The notes: generated by a model from the sequence alone, not told the origin. A stretch of 64,000 nt of DNA from Cellulomonas sp. JH27-2 (GCF_014837175.1 NZ_JACYFR010000001.1:620001-684000); one strand, 5' to 3'; positions 7,857 to 16,503 are shown, counted from the first letter of the stretch. Program-made: numbers and translations.

Positions 7857-8758
7857 CAGCGGGCCTCCATCGGGGAGTCGGCGGCGGTCAGGGTGGTCGC
7901 GGCCCAGGACGCCAGCAGGGCGAGCCCGTCGGCCGAAGGCGACGCCGGCACGGCCGTGTAGACGTTGAGCTGCAGCCCCGGATCGGCGGGCAGGAGCAGG
8001 GCCTCGTAGTCGAGCTCGAGCGTCCCGACCGCCGGGTGGTGGAAGACCTTGGTGCCGGAGCGGTGGTAGCGCACGTCGTGCGACGCCCAGAGCCGGCGGA
8101 AGTCCTCGCTGCGCGTGGACAGCTCGCCGACGAGGTCGGTCAGGCGCTTGTCGTAGGGGTTGCGGCCCGCCTCGGAGCGCAGGATCGCGACGCCGTCGTG
8201 CGCCATCCGCTCGGCCTTCTCCCCCCAGAACGCGCGCGCCCCGGCGGGGTCGAGGAACTGGAAGCGGGCCGTGTTGACCGGGCGGCCGGGCGTGTGCGTC
8301 GGCGAGTCGTACAGCGGCGCGTACAGGGCGCGGCCCAGCAGGTTGGCGTGCAGGACGTCGAGCCGCCCGTTGCGCACGAACGCGGGCGAGCCGAGCGCGT
8401 CGACAACTCGCCTCATCGCGGGACGGAGCACCGCGGCGGGTGCGTGCCGGGCCCGCGAGCGCGCGGCGCCCGACGCGTTCGCGGCACGGGCCAGGTCCAG
8501 GAGGTGTCCCCGCTCGGCCTCGTCGAGCTGCAGCGCCTCGGCGAGCGACTCCAGCACGTCCTCGGAGACGCCCGCGAGGTTCCCGCGCTCCATGCGGGTG
8601 TAGTAGTCCACGCTGACGCCGGCCAGCATCGCGACCTCCTCGCGGCGCAGCCCCGGCACCCGGCGGTTGCCGCCGTACGCCGGCAGGTTCGCCCGCTCGG
8701 GGGTGAGGCGCCCGCGGCGAGTCGTGAGGAACTCGCGGGTCTCGGCTCTCAGGTCCAT
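7856..8758 (-). CDS. XRE-family regulator with MmyB-like ligand domain
   Basis: A 300-residue protein. Residues about 5-85 form a Cro/C1-type helix-turn-helix (RREEVAMLAGVSVDYYTRME is diagnostic of this subfamily), and residues about 105-290 form the MmyB-like ligand-binding domain. It is divergent from the aldo/keto reductase-alcohol dehydrogenase cluster and in an operon with the cupin gene. A TACGGT -10 box six bases before the ATG implies a leaderless mRNA. Members of this family usually control the adjacent oxidoreductase genes in response to a small hydrophobic ligand; here that is inference from position. Confidence 0.88.
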   Translation of the reverse strand: MDLRAETREFLTTRRGRLTPERANLPAYGGNRRVPGLRREEVAMLAGVSVDYYTRMERGNLAGVSEDVLESLAEALQLDEAERGHLLDLARAANASGAARSRARHAPAAVLRPAMRRVVDALGSPAFVRNGRLDVLHANLLGRALYAPLYDSPTHTPGRPVNTARFQFLDPAGARAFWGEKAERMAHDGVAILRSEAGRNPYDKRLTDLVGELSTRSEDFRRLWASHDVRYHRSGTKVFHHPAVGTLELDYEALLLPADPGLQLNVYTAVPASPSADGLALLASWAATTLTAADSPMEAR

Positions 8759-8763
8759 CCCTC

Positions 8764-8852
8764 GACCGTACGGTCCCGGGAGCGTCGTCGGGAGGTACTG
8801 GCGGTACCGGGCACGACCCGCCCTCCCACACCGCGCGCCACGTCCCTAGCGT
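8764..8852. promoter_or_regulatory. Divergent promoter region with two palindromes
   Basis: GACCGTACGGTC (8764-8775) is a perfect palindrome and contains the TACGGT -10 box of the XRE gene. GGTAC-5-GTACC (8794-8808) is a second perfect inverted repeat sharing the GTAC core. TAGCGT (8847-8852) stands seven bases before the reductase ATG. The palindromes are the natural candidate sites for the XRE/MmyB regulator. Confidence 0.6.
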
Positions 8853-8859
8853 GGAGGTC

Positions 8860-9756
8860 ATGACGACGATCCCCACCCTCACCCTGAACAACGGCGTGAC
8901 CATGCCGGCCCTCGGGTTCGGCGTGTTCCAGTCGAAGCCCGACGAGACCGTGACCGCGGTCGCCACCGCGCTGGACACCGGCTACCGGCACGTCGACACC
9001 GCGGCCGCGTACGGCAACGAGCGCGAGGTCGGCCAGGCGATCCGCGAGTCCGGGCTGCCACGCGACGACGTGTTCGTCGAGACCAAGGTCTGGGTCTCCG
9101 ACTACGGCTACGACCAGACCCTGCACGCGTTCGACAAGGCCACCGGCAAGCTGGGCGTCGACCGGCTCGACCTGCTGATCCTGCACCAGCCCGCTCCCGA
9201 CCGCTTCGACCTGACGGTCGGCGCCTACCGCGCCCTGGAGAAGCTGCTCGCCGACGGCGGCGTCCGCGCAATCGGCGTCAGCAACTTCATGCCGCACCAC
9301 CTGGAGTCCCTGCTCGAGCAGGTCGAGGTGGTCCCCGCGGTCAACCAGGTCGAGCTGCACCCCTACTTCTCGCAGCCCGCCGTGCAGGCGGCGGACGAGC
9401 AGCACGGCGTGCTCACGCAGGCGTGGTCGCCCATCGGCGGCATCACGTTCTACCCCGGCTGGGGCGACGACACCCGGCGCAGCACGCTCGACGACCCGAC
9501 GATCGGCGGGATCGCCGCCGCGCACGGCGTCACGCCCGCCCAGGTCATGCTGCGCTGGCACCTCCAGCAGGGCCGCTCCGCGATCCCCAAGTCCGTCACC
9601 CCGTCGCGCATCGCGGAGAACTTCGACGTCGCCTCCTTCGACCTCACGGCCGACGAGCTCGCGGCGATCGACGCGCTCGACACGGGCGTCCGCGGCGGCC
9701 CGGACCCCGACGTCCCGCGGCCGGAGTTCTTCGCCCGCGAGATCCCCGAGGCCTGA
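8860..9756 (+). CDS. Aldo/keto reductase, AKR5-like
   Basis: A 298-residue NADPH-dependent reductase of aldehydes and ketones with a TIM-barrel fold. The catalytic tetrad is visible: Asp46 and Tyr51 in HVDTAAAYGNE, Lys76 in VETKVW and His109 in LLILHQP. IPKSVTPSRIAENFDV is the cofactor-binding segment. I prefer the ATG at 8860 over the GTG at 8851 because that GTG lies inside the -10 box. It is the first gene of a cluster continuing with alcohol dehydrogenase, DUF2255, carboxymuconolactone decarboxylase and a second reductase. The cluster is probably controlled by the divergent XRE regulator. Confidence 0.92.
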   Translation: MTTIPTLTLNNGVTMPALGFGVFQSKPDETVTAVATALDTGYRHVDTAAAYGNEREVGQAIRESGLPRDDVFVETKVWVSDYGYDQTLHAFDKATGKLGVDRLDLLILHQPAPDRFDLTVGAYRALEKLLADGGVRAIGVSNFMPHHLESLLEQVEVVPAVNQVELHPYFSQPAVQAADEQHGVLTQAWSPIGGITFYPGWGDDTRRSTLDDPTIGGIAAAHGVTPAQVMLRWHLQQGRSAIPKSVTPSRIAENFDVASFDLTADELAAIDALDTGVRGGPDPDVPRPEFFAREIPEA

Positions 9757-9806
9757 CGGTCGCTCTCCCCCGACCGACCGACGGCACCACCACCCACGGA
9801 GACACT

Positions 9807-10856
9807 GTGCTTGCCACCTTCATGTACGGCGCGGGCGACGTCCGAGTCGAGACCGCCCCCGACCCCGTGATCCTGCAGCCCACCGACGCGGTCGTCCGCG
9901 TCGTGCGGGCCTGCGTGTGCGGGTCCGACCTGCACGGCTACCACTCGATGGAGCCCACCACGACCGCCCGGCCGATGGGCCACGAGCTCATCGGTGTGGT
10001 CGAGGAGACCGGCTCCGCCGTGCCGACGCTCCGCCCCGGCGACCTCGTCGTCGCACCGTTCGCCTACCAGGACAACACGTGCTCCGTGTGCCGCGACGGC
10101 TTCCAGACGGCGTGCCCGCACGGCGGCTTCTACGGCAACCGCGAGACGGGTGGCCTGCAGGCCGAGCGGGCCAGGATCCCGATGGCCGACGGCAGCCTCG
10201 TCGTCGTCCCGGACACCGACCCGGCCACGGCCGACCCGGCGCTTCTCGCCTCGCTGCTGGCCCTGTCCGACGTCTACCTCACCGGTCACCACGCCGCGCA
10301 CATGGGCCGCGTCGAGCCGGGCAAGACCATCACCGTGATCGGCGACGGAGCCGTCGGCCTGTCCGCCGTGCTCGCTTCGCGGCGGCTGGGCGCCGAGCGG
10401 ATCATCCTCATGGGCCGGCACACCGACCGCACCGACCTGGGCCGCGACTGGGGCGCCACCGACGTGGTCGCCGAGCGCGGCGACGAGGGCGTCGCGCGGG
10501 TCATGGACCTGACCGACGGCGAGGGCTCGCACGTGGTGCTCGAGGCGGTCGGGCTCATGCCCGCCTACGAGCAGGCGTTCGGGATCGTGCGTCCCGGCGG
10601 CGTCATCTCCCGGGTCGGCGTCCCGCAGTACGAGGAGGCGCCCGTGGGCTTCGGGTCGTTGTTCGGCAAGAACGCGACCCTGACCGGCGGCCCCGCTCCC
10701 GTACGCGCGTACCTCGAGGACGGCATCGCACAGGTGCTCGCGGGCGAGATCGACCCCGGCCGCGTCTTCGACCGCGAGCTGCCGCTGGCCGACGCCGCCG
10801 AGGCCTACCGCCTCATGGACGCGCGCGAGGCCCTCAAGGTCGCGCTCCGGCCGTGA
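9807..10856 (+). CDS. Zinc-dependent alcohol dehydrogenase, medium-chain family
   Basis: A 349-residue MDR dehydrogenase that interconverts alcohols and aldehydes with NAD(P). The catalytic zinc ligands are in CVCGSDLHG and PMGHELIG. The structural-zinc lobe reads CSVCRDGFQTACPHGG. The Rossmann motif is VIGDGAVGLSAV. The GTG at 9807 has GGAG five bases upstream; an in-frame ATG at 9822 is a less likely start. It lies 50 bases after the reductase gene and 34 before the DUF2255 gene. Alcohol or polyol oxidation linked to the neighbouring reductases is the plausible role. Confidence 0.9.
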   Translation: MLATFMYGAGDVRVETAPDPVILQPTDAVVRVVRACVCGSDLHGYHSMEPTTTARPMGHELIGVVEETGSAVPTLRPGDLVVAPFAYQDNTCSVCRDGFQTACPHGGFYGNRETGGLQAERARIPMADGSLVVVPDTDPATADPALLASLLALSDVYLTGHHAAHMGRVEPGKTITVIGDGAVGLSAVLASRRLGAERIILMGRHTDRTDLGRDWGATDVVAERGDEGVARVMDLTDGEGSHVVLEAVGLMPAYEQAFGIVRPGGVISRVGVPQYEEAPVGFGSLFGKNATLTGGPAPVRAYLEDGIAQVLAGEIDPGRVFDRELPLADAAEAYRLMDAREALKVALRP

Positions 10857-10890
10857 CGCCCCGCCCGTGATCCCGACCGAGAGGACCAGC

Positions 10891-11256
10891 ATGCCCACCT
10901 GGAACGCCGACCAGCTGACCGCGATCGACGCCGACGGCGAGCTGCGCGTCGCCCCCGACCGACCGGACGGGTCGCGTCAGGCGCCGCGGATCATCTGGCA
11001 CGTCGTCGTCGACGGCGGGCTGTACGTCCGGTCCGCGCACGGTGCCGACGGCGCCTGGTACCGGGCGGCGCTGCGCACCGGCACGGGCTCGATCGACGCC
11101 GGTGGCGTGCGCGCCGACGTCGCCTTCACGCCCGACGACACCCACGACGACGCGATCGACGCCGCGTACCGCACCAAGTACGGCACCGGCTCCGCGGTGC
11201 AGTCCATCACCAGCAGCACCGCCACCCCGACGACCCTGCGCGTCGACCCGCGCTGA
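10891..11256 (+). CDS. DUF2255 family protein
   Basis: A 121-residue protein of unknown function. The family pattern is clear: TWNADQLTAIDADGELRVAP, then an IWHVVVDGGLYVRSAHG strand pair and a WYRAAL segment. The fold resembles the split-barrel flavin- or deazaflavin-binding proteins, so a redox accessory role is possible but unproven. GAGAGGA just upstream fixes the ATG at 10891. It is in the same operon-like run as the dehydrogenase and decarboxylase genes. Confidence 0.8.
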   Translation: MPTWNADQLTAIDADGELRVAPDRPDGSRQAPRIIWHVVVDGGLYVRSAHGADGAWYRAALRTGTGSIDAGGVRADVAFTPDDTHDDAIDAAYRTKYGTGSAVQSITSSTATPTTLRVDPR

Positions 11257-11268
11257 GCAGGAGGAACG

Positions 11269-12027
11269 ATGCCCACCCCGACCGCCCAGGCCAACCACCA
11301 CGCCCTGTTCCCCGGGCACGTCTCGACGCTCGCCGTCACCGACCCCGAGCTGATCGACATCTTCGACGACATGGCGTTCGACGAGGTCCTGGAGAACAGC
11401 GAGCTCGCGCCCCGCCTGCGGCTGATCATCACCCAGCTCGCGGCGCTGATCGGCGTGGGCGCCACCGCGGAGCTCCGGGCGATGCTCGGCGCCGGCCTGG
11501 CCGTCGGCGTCACGCCCGTCGAGGCCAAGGAGATCGTCTACCAGTCCGTGCCGTACGTCGGCATGGGGCGCGCGTTCGACATCCTGCACGCGACGAACGA
11601 CGTGCTCACCGCCCGCGGCGTCGAGCTGCCGCTGCCCGGCCAGTCGACGACGACGCGCGAGACCCGCGCCACCGACGGCCGCGCCGTGCAGGAGCGGATC
11701 GTGGGCGCCGAGCGGGTCGCGGCCATGTACGCCAGCGCGCCCGACGACGAGCAGCACATCCAGCGGCTGCTGTCCGCGCACTGCTTCGGCGACCACTACA
11801 CGCGCACCGGCCTCGACGTCCCGACGCGTGAGCTGGTCACCCTCGCGCTGCTCGTCGGGCTGGGCGGCGCCGACGCCCAGGTGCGCGGCCACGTCACCGC
11901 CAACCTGAACGTCGGCAACGACCGCGCCGTGCTGATCGACGTCGTCACCCAGCTCGTGCCGTTCGTCGGCTACCCCCGCACGCTCAACGCGCTGGCCGCG
12001 ATCGACGAGATCGCCCCCGCCGCCTGA
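11269..12027 (+). CDS. Tandem carboxymuconolactone decarboxylase-like protein
   Basis: A 252-residue protein with two carboxymuconolactone decarboxylase (CMD) helical repeats, about residues 25-110 and 155-245. The first repeat has no cysteine and the second has only the one in HCFGDHY, so the AhpD-type CxxC peroxidase centre is absent. A decarboxylase or lactonase-like role therefore fits better than peroxide reduction. GGAGG precedes the ATG. It is followed at 15 bases by an aldo/keto reductase. Such pairs recur beside XRE/MmyB regulators in Actinobacteria. Confidence 0.88.
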   Translation: MPTPTAQANHHALFPGHVSTLAVTDPELIDIFDDMAFDEVLENSELAPRLRLIITQLAALIGVGATAELRAMLGAGLAVGVTPVEAKEIVYQSVPYVGMGRAFDILHATNDVLTARGVELPLPGQSTTTRETRATDGRAVQERIVGAERVAAMYASAPDDEQHIQRLLSAHCFGDHYTRTGLDVPTRELVTLALLVGLGGADAQVRGHVTANLNVGNDRAVLIDVVTQLVPFVGYPRTLNALAAIDEIAPAA

Positions 12028-12042
12028 CCGAAGGAGAACCTC

Positions 12043-13059
12043 ATGCAGTACCGCGCGCTCGGCCGTACCGGCGTCCAGGTCAGCCCGCTGACCCTCGGGG
12101 CGATGATGTTCGGCCCGTGGGGCAACGACGACGAGGCCGACTCGATCCGCATCATCCACCGCGCCCTGGACGCGGGGATCAACGTCGTGGACACGGCCGA
12201 CGTCTACTCCGCGGGCGTCTCCGAGGAGATCGTCGGCAAGGCGATCGCCGGCCGTCGCGACGACGTCTTCCTGGCGACGAAGTTCTTCATGCCGATGGGC
12301 GACGACCCCAACCACCGCGGCGGCTCGCGCCGCTGGATCATGCGCAGCGTCGAGGACTCGCTGCGGCGGCTCGGCACCGACCACATCGACCTCTACCAGG
12401 TGCACCGCCCCTCCCCCGACACCGACGTCGCCGAGACCCTCGGCGCACTGACGGACCTGGTCCGCCAGGGCAAGGTCCGCTACATCGGCTCGTCGTCGTA
12501 CGCGGCGTCGCAGATCGTCGAGGCGCAGTGGGTGTCGCGCGAGCGCAACCTCGAGCGGTTCGTCACCGAGCAGCCGCCCTACTCGTTGCTCGTGCGCGGG
12601 ATCGAGGAGGACGTCCTGCCGACCGCACGGCGCCACGGCATGGGGACGCTGACCTACTCGCCCCTGTCCGGCGGCTGGCTCTCGGGCCGCTGGCGCAAGG
12701 ACGCGGCGTCCAGCCCCACGTCGTCCGCGCGCCCGAACGCCCGGTTCGACATGTCGTCGCCCGCCAACCAGCGCAAGCTCGACGTCGTCGAGGACCTCGC
12801 CCTGCTCGCCGAGGAGGCCGGGCTCTCGCTGCTCGAGATGGCCATCGCGTTCGTCGTCCACCACCCCGGGGTCACGTCGGCGATCGTCGGCCCCCGGACC
12901 ATGGAGCAGCTCGAGTCGTACCTCCCGGCGGCCGAGCTCACGCTCACCAGCGACGTGCTCGACCGCATCGACCAGATCGTCGCGCCGGGCGTGACGCTCA
13001 ACCCGGACGACAACAGCTACGGCGCCGACGAGCTGCGGGTGGAGAACCGGCGGCGGTGA
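12043..13059 (+). CDS. Aldo/keto reductase, YghZ/Tas-like
   Basis: A 338-residue reductase. The tetrad residues are Asp50 and Tyr55 ([11 protein letters not shown]), Lys80 (LATKFF) and His121 (LYQVHRP). It is longer than the AKR5-type enzyme at 8860 and resembles the potassium-channel-beta/YghZ group. GAAGGAG precedes the ATG. It is the last gene of the redox cluster and is followed directly by the vapBC operator. The physiological substrate is unknown; aldehyde detoxification is a reasonable guess. Confidence 0.9.
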   Translation: MQYRALGRTGVQVSPLTLGAMMFGPWGNDDEADSIRIIHRALDAGINVVDTADVYSAGVSEEIVGKAIAGRRDDVFLATKFFMPMGDDPNHRGGSRRWIMRSVEDSLRRLGTDHIDLYQVHRPSPDTDVAETLGALTDLVRQGKVRYIGSSSYAASQIVEAQWVSRERNLERFVTEQPPYSLLVRGIEEDVLPTARRHGMGTLTYSPLSGGWLSGRWRKDAASSPTSSARPNARFDMSSPANQRKLDVVEDLALLAEEAGLSLLEMAIAFVVHHPGVTSAIVGPRTMEQLESYLPAAELTLTSDVLDRIDQIVAPGVTLNPDDNSYGADELRVENRRR

Positions 13060-13072
13060 CCCCGGCACCCAC

Positions 13073-13103
13073 GGTAGACCTGCACGTCTACCCTGGGTAG
13101 ATT
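13073..13103 (+). promoter_or_regulatory. vapBC operator and promoter
   Basis: GGTAGAC (13073-13079) and GTCTACC (13086-13092) form a perfect inverted repeat, followed by another GGTAGA half-site (13096-13101). That half-site overlaps TAGATT (13098-13103), which is six bases before the antitoxin ATG. This fits autorepression by the VapB/VapC complex and a leaderless mRNA. Confidence 0.65.
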
Positions 13104-13109
13104 CTCCGC

Positions 13110-13382
13110 ATGTCCCTGAACATCAAGAACGAGCGGACACATGCGCTCGTCCGGCGGCTCGCGGACCTGACGGGCCAGTCGCAGACGGCGGCGATCGAGG
13201 ACGCCGTCGCCCGCCGGCTCGCCGACGTGGAGGCATCGACCGCAGCGGCAGCGGTCGACCAGCAGTGGGCAGACGTCGCAGGCCTCCTGGTGGAGTTTCG
13301 GGCGGGAGTCACGGCCGACGAGCGGGCGCGCATGCTCGGCGCCGACGACGAGCTGTACGACGAGCACGGGCTGCCGCGGTGA
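13110..13382 (+). CDS. vapB: VapB-type antitoxin (Rv0623-like)
   Basis: A 90-residue antitoxin. The N-terminal SLNIKNERTHALVRRLADLT is typical of the Rv0623/PSK-operon family of VapB proteins, a DNA-binding segment that represses the operon. The C-terminal half (about residues 50-90) is the toxin-neutralising region and ends DDELYDEHGLPR. The stop overlaps the toxin start by four bases (GTGA), the usual coupling in these pairs. Confidence 0.88.
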   Translation: MSLNIKNERTHALVRRLADLTGQSQTAAIEDAVARRLADVEASTAAAAVDQQWADVAGLLVEFRAGVTADERARMLGADDELYDEHGLPR

Positions 13383-13780
13383 TCGTCGACACCTCGGCGG
13401 TCGTGGCCATCCTGCTCGGGGAGCCGGGCGCCGACGACCTCGCGCGGGCGCTCCTCGCCGACCCGCACCCCCGGATGTCGGCGGCGACGTACGTCGAGCT
13501 CGCGGCCGTGGTCGCACAGCGGTCGTCGCCGCAGCAGCGACGGCGGCTCGAGGCGCTGCTCGACAAGCTGAAGGTCGAGGTCGTGTCCCTCACGCCCGAG
13601 CACGCCCGGATCGCCGCCGAGGCCTACCGCGAGTTCGGTCGCGGCAGCGGCCACGCGGCGCGTCTCAACCTCGGCGACTGCTTCTCCTATGCGCTCGCGG
13701 CCTCGCGCGACGAGCCGCTGCTGTTCGTCGGCGACGACTTCCGCCACACCGACGTCCGCGTCGCCAACGCGCTCGACTGA
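13379..13780 (+). CDS. vapC: VapC-type PIN-domain ribonuclease toxin
   Basis: A 133-residue PIN-domain toxin, a Mg-dependent RNase that usually cuts tRNA or rRNA. The four acidic residues are present: Asp4 (IVDTSAV), Glu40 (TYVELA), Asp100 (LGDCFSYALA) and Asp119 (FVGDDF), so it looks intact. The GTG start at 13379 overlaps the antitoxin stop. It is convergent with arsC, 19 bases apart. Confidence 0.9.
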   Translation: MIVDTSAVVAILLGEPGADDLARALLADPHPRMSAATYVELAAVVAQRSSPQQRRRLEALLDKLKVEVVSLTPEHARIAAEAYREFGRGSGHAARLNLGDCFSYALAASRDEPLLFVGDDFRHTDVRVANALD

Positions 13781-13799
13781 CCAACGCCACGGGTGGACG

Positions 13800-14213
13800 T
13801 CATCGCTCCCGCACGCCCAGTTCTGCGACCAGGTCCGCGACACGGCCGCGGATCTCGTCCCGGATGCGCCTGACGGCCTCGATGCCCTGACCGGCTGGGT
13901 CGTCGAGCTGCCAGTCCTCGTACCGCCGGCCCGGGAAGTACGGGCACGCGTCGCCGCAGCCCATGGTGACGACGACGTCGGACGCCTGGACGGCCTCGGA
14001 CGTGAGAACCCGGGGTTGGGCGTCGGCGATGTCGATGCCCACCTCGGCCATCGCCGCGACCGCGACGGGGTTGATCTGCTCGGCGGGTAGAGACCCGGCG
14101 GAGCGCACCTCCACGCCCTCCCCGCCGAGGGCGGCCAGGAAGCCCGCGGCCATCTGGGAGCGACCCGCGTTGTGCACGCAGACGAACAGGACGCTGGGAC
14201 GTGGCTCGCTCAC
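13800..14213 (-). CDS. arsC: Arsenate reductase, low-molecular-weight phosphatase type
   Basis: A 137-residue arsenate reductase that converts arsenate to arsenite. The phosphatase-like loop CVHNAGRS carries the nucleophile Cys12 and Arg18. Redox-partner cysteines Cys86 and Cys90 lie in MGCGDACPYFPG, and a DP pair (DDPAG) supplies the general acid. Actinobacterial members often use mycothiol/mycoredoxin or thioredoxin; the sequence alone does not decide which. Its GTG overlaps the arsM stop (GTGA). No arsenite efflux gene is in this cluster, so methylation by ArsM would follow reduction. Confidence 0.9.
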   Translation of the reverse strand: MSEPRPSVLFVCVHNAGRSQMAAGFLAALGGEGVEVRSAGSLPAEQINPVAVAAMAEVGIDIADAQPRVLTSEAVQASDVVVTMGCGDACPYFPGRRYEDWQLDDPAGQGIEAVRRIRDEIRGRVADLVAELGVRER

Positions 14214-14956
14214 GAACGGACCTCCGGTGCAGGGCGGGCGGCGCGGACGACCGCGCCGTGCATCCCATCGGCGACGGGCTGGGTGAGCTCGACCGACGCG
14301 TCGCGGAAGCCGACACTCTCCAGCAGGTGAAGGTACTCACTGCGGGACAGCGCCCCCGCGACACAGCCGACGTCGCGGCCGCGCTCGACCCGCTCCTGCA
14401 CGCTCAACCGGTCCTCCGCGACGACGTCCGAGATCCCGATCCGACCGCCCGGGGCGATGACGCGGAACGCCTCGCGCAGCACGCGCTCCTTGTCCGGCGA
14501 GAGGTTCACGACGCAGTTCGAGATCACGACGTCGACGGACTGGTCGGGCAGCGGCAGGTCCTCGATGACACCGAGGTGGAACTCGACGTTGGTGGCCCCG
14601 ACCTCGGCAGCACTGGCGCGCGCGAGCTCGAGCATCTCCTCGGTCATGTCGACACCGTGGACGAATCCGGTGGGCCCCACGCGCCGGGCCGACAGCAGCA
14701 CGTCGACGCCGGCGCCCGAGCCGAGGTCGAGCACGCGCTCACCCTCGCGCAGATCGGCGACGTCCAGCGGCGTGCCGCAGCCGAGCGAGACGTCCTGGGA
14801 CCGGAGCGGGATGCCGACCAGGTCCGTGGCGTCGTAGAGGCGGATGCCGAAGACCTGCTGACCGGATGCGCTGCCGCTGCCGCAGCAGTCGTCGGCAGCG
14901 GTTCTCTGAGCCGCCCGTGCGTACCGCTCCCGCACCTGCTCACGGGTGTCACCCAT
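14210..14956 (-). CDS. arsM: Arsenite S-adenosylmethionine methyltransferase
   Basis: A 248-residue class I methyltransferase that methylates arsenite to volatile or less toxic methylarsenicals. The SAM site is VLDLGSGAGVDVLL. The arsenic-binding cysteines expected of ArsM are present: Cys60 (SLGCGTPL), Cys148 (SNCVVNLSPDK) and Cys198 (VGCVAG), plus Cys24-Cys25 near the N-terminus. AGGAGG precedes the ATG. It is divergent from arsR, and the intergenic region carries two ArsR-type operators, so expression should rise with arsenite. Confidence 0.93.
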   Translation of the reverse strand: MGDTREQVRERYARAAQRTAADDCCGSGSASGQQVFGIRLYDATDLVGIPLRSQDVSLGCGTPLDVADLREGERVLDLGSGAGVDVLLSARRVGPTGFVHGVDMTEEMLELARASAAEVGATNVEFHLGVIEDLPLPDQSVDVVISNCVVNLSPDKERVLREAFRVIAPGGRIGISDVVAEDRLSVQERVERGRDVGCVAGALSRSEYLHLLESVGFRDASVELTQPVADGMHGAVVRAARPAPEVRS

Positions 14957-14970
14957 GACCGCCTCCTAGA

Positions 14971-15037
14971 CATCGATGATTGTCGATGCAATGTCCCGCG
15001 CGACAGGACCACGTGTCAATATCGACAACCATCGATG
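14971..15037. promoter_or_regulatory. Two ArsR operators between arsM and arsR
   Basis: Site 1 (14971-14988) has CATCGA and TCGATG arms around six bases. Site 2 (15021-15037), read on the other strand, is nearly the same sequence (CATCGATGrTTGTCGAT). Two matching sites in opposite orientation between divergent genes fit ArsR repression of both promoters. Confidence 0.65.
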
Positions 15038-15056
15038 TGTGCGTAACCCTGGGGCC

Positions 15057-15416
15057 ATGAGCGCCACGCGGGACCTGCCCGTCGCCCGAGCCGACTGCTG
15101 CGGCGCGGAGGCCCCGTCACCGCTCACCGAGGCCCCCGCCACCGACTTGGCGCTGCGCCTCAAGGCGCTCGCCGACCCGACGAGGCTGCGACTGCTGTCG
15201 ATCATCGCCGCCCATGCCGACGGCGAGGCCTGCGTCTGCGACCTCACCGAACCGGTGGGTCTCGCCCAACCGACCGTGTCGCACCATCTCAAGATCCTCG
15301 TCGACGCCGGCCTGCTCACTCGCGAGAAGCGGGGCGTGTGGGCGTACTTCCGTACGGTTCCCGCGGCGCTCGACTCGACGGTCGACGACCTCCGGGCGGT
15401 CTGCCGACAGGGCTGA
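15057..15416 (+). CDS. arsR: ArsR-family arsenic-responsive repressor
   Basis: A 119-residue winged-helix repressor. The metalloid site CVCDLT lies on the recognition-helix side (about residues 61-66), and an extra DCCG pair sits near the N-terminus. The DNA-reading helix is QPTVSHHLKIL. It should release DNA when arsenite binds. The ATG at 15057 is preferred because the family sequence begins there and a TAACCC box lies seven bases upstream; a longer frame would overlap the operators. It is convergent with an aldo/keto reductase, and the facing stop codons lie in a 7-bp stem. Confidence 0.88.
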   Translation: MSATRDLPVARADCCGAEAPSPLTEAPATDLALRLKALADPTRLRLLSIIAAHADGEACVCDLTEPVGLAQPTVSHHLKILVDAGLLTREKRGVWAYFRTVPAALDSTVDDLRAVCRQG

Positions 15417-15444
15417 GCCGCTCGACGCCGGGCACGTTCAGCCC
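15410..15444. terminator. Small convergent hairpin
   Basis: GGGCTGA (15410-15416) and TCAGCCC (15438-15444) pair around 21 bases and contain both convergent stop codons. The stem is short and it is only a possible terminator. Confidence 0.35.
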
Positions 15445-16487
15445 AACGCCATCCCCGGGATGCGCGCGCGGATCGCCTCCATCTCCGCCTCGTCGGACAC
15501 GCCCTGGAAGTCGTACCGCGGGGTGTACGGCGCCTCGAGCCTGCGCACCTGGTCGTCGGACAGGTCGACATCGAGCGACGCGACCGCCTCGTCGATCTGC
15601 TCGATCGTGCGCGCACCCACGAGCGGCGCGGTGACGACGGGCTGGCGTCGGAGCCACGCGAGCGCGACCTGCGCGCGGCTGACGCCGAGCTCGTCGGCCA
15701 CCTCGCCGACAGCCGTGACGATCGCGCGGTTCGAGTCCTGCTCCGCCGGCGTGTAGAGCAGGTCCGCGTAGTCGCCGTCGCTCGTCGAACGCGCGGAGGA
15801 ACGCGCGTCGTCCCACGCGCGCGCGAGCCGGCCTCGCGCCAGCGGGCTCCACACCACCGTCCCCACGCCCTCGTCCAGGCAGAGCGGGATCATCTCGCGC
15901 TCCTCCTCCCGGGCGAGCAGGTTGTAGTGGTCCTGCATCGAGACGAACCGCGCCCACCCGTGCTGCCTCTGCAGGTGCAGGGCCTTGGCGAGCTCCCAGG
16001 CGTGCATCGACGAGGCGCCGAGGTACCGCACCTTCCCGGCCCGGACCAGGTCGTCGAGCGCCTCCAGCGTCTCCTCCAGCGGTGTCGCGTGGTCGTTGCG
16101 GTGCACCTGGTACAGGTCGACGTGGTCGGTGCCGAGGCGACGCAGCGAGTGGTCGATCTCGGTCATGATCGCCTTGCGGGACAACCCGCGACCGTTGGGG
16201 CCGGTCCGCATGGGGTGGCGCAGCTTGGTCGCGACGACGACCTCGTCGCGGTCGGCGAAGTCCTTGAGGGCGCGCCCCAGGATCTCCTCGCTCGACCCGT
16301 TCGAGTACATGTTGGCGGTGTCGAAGAAGTTGATGCCCGCCTCGAGGGCGTGCCGCACGAGCGGGCGCGCATCCTGCTCGCCGAGGGACCACACGGGATG
16401 ACCCCGGTCGGGCTCGCCGTAGGTCATGGCGCCGATGGCCACCGGGGAGACGTCGAGGCCGGTGCTGCCGAGCTTGATGTACCGCAT
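15438..16487 (-). CDS. Aldo/keto reductase
   Basis: A 349-residue reductase. The tetrad is Asp56 and Tyr61 (FFDTANMYSNG), Lys88 (VATKLR) and His129 (YQVHRND). The C-terminus ends with the fairly usual YDFQG segment. AGAGGAG stands before the ATG. It is divergent from a TetR gene, with two matching 18-bp palindromes between them, so it is the probable target of that repressor. It is likely an aldehyde or ketone detoxification enzyme induced by the TetR ligand. Confidence 0.9.
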   Translation of the reverse strand: MRYIKLGSTGLDVSPVAIGAMTYGEPDRGHPVWSLGEQDARPLVRHALEAGINFFDTANMYSNGSSEEILGRALKDFADRDEVVVATKLRHPMRTGPNGRGLSRKAIMTEIDHSLRRLGTDHVDLYQVHRNDHATPLEETLEALDDLVRAGKVRYLGASSMHAWELAKALHLQRQHGWARFVSMQDHYNLLAREEEREMIPLCLDEGVGTVVWSPLARGRLARAWDDARSSARSTSDGDYADLLYTPAEQDSNRAIVTAVGEVADELGVSRAQVALAWLRRQPVVTAPLVGARTIEQIDEAVASLDVDLSDDQVRRLEAPYTPRYDFQGVSDEAEMEAIRARIPGMALG

Positions 16488-16503
16488 GATGCTCCTCTAG
16501 AGT

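Noticed and set aside
10834-13068. 744-residue minus-strand frame
   Set aside because: It is antisense to the DUF2255, decarboxylase and reductase genes and low-complexity throughout.
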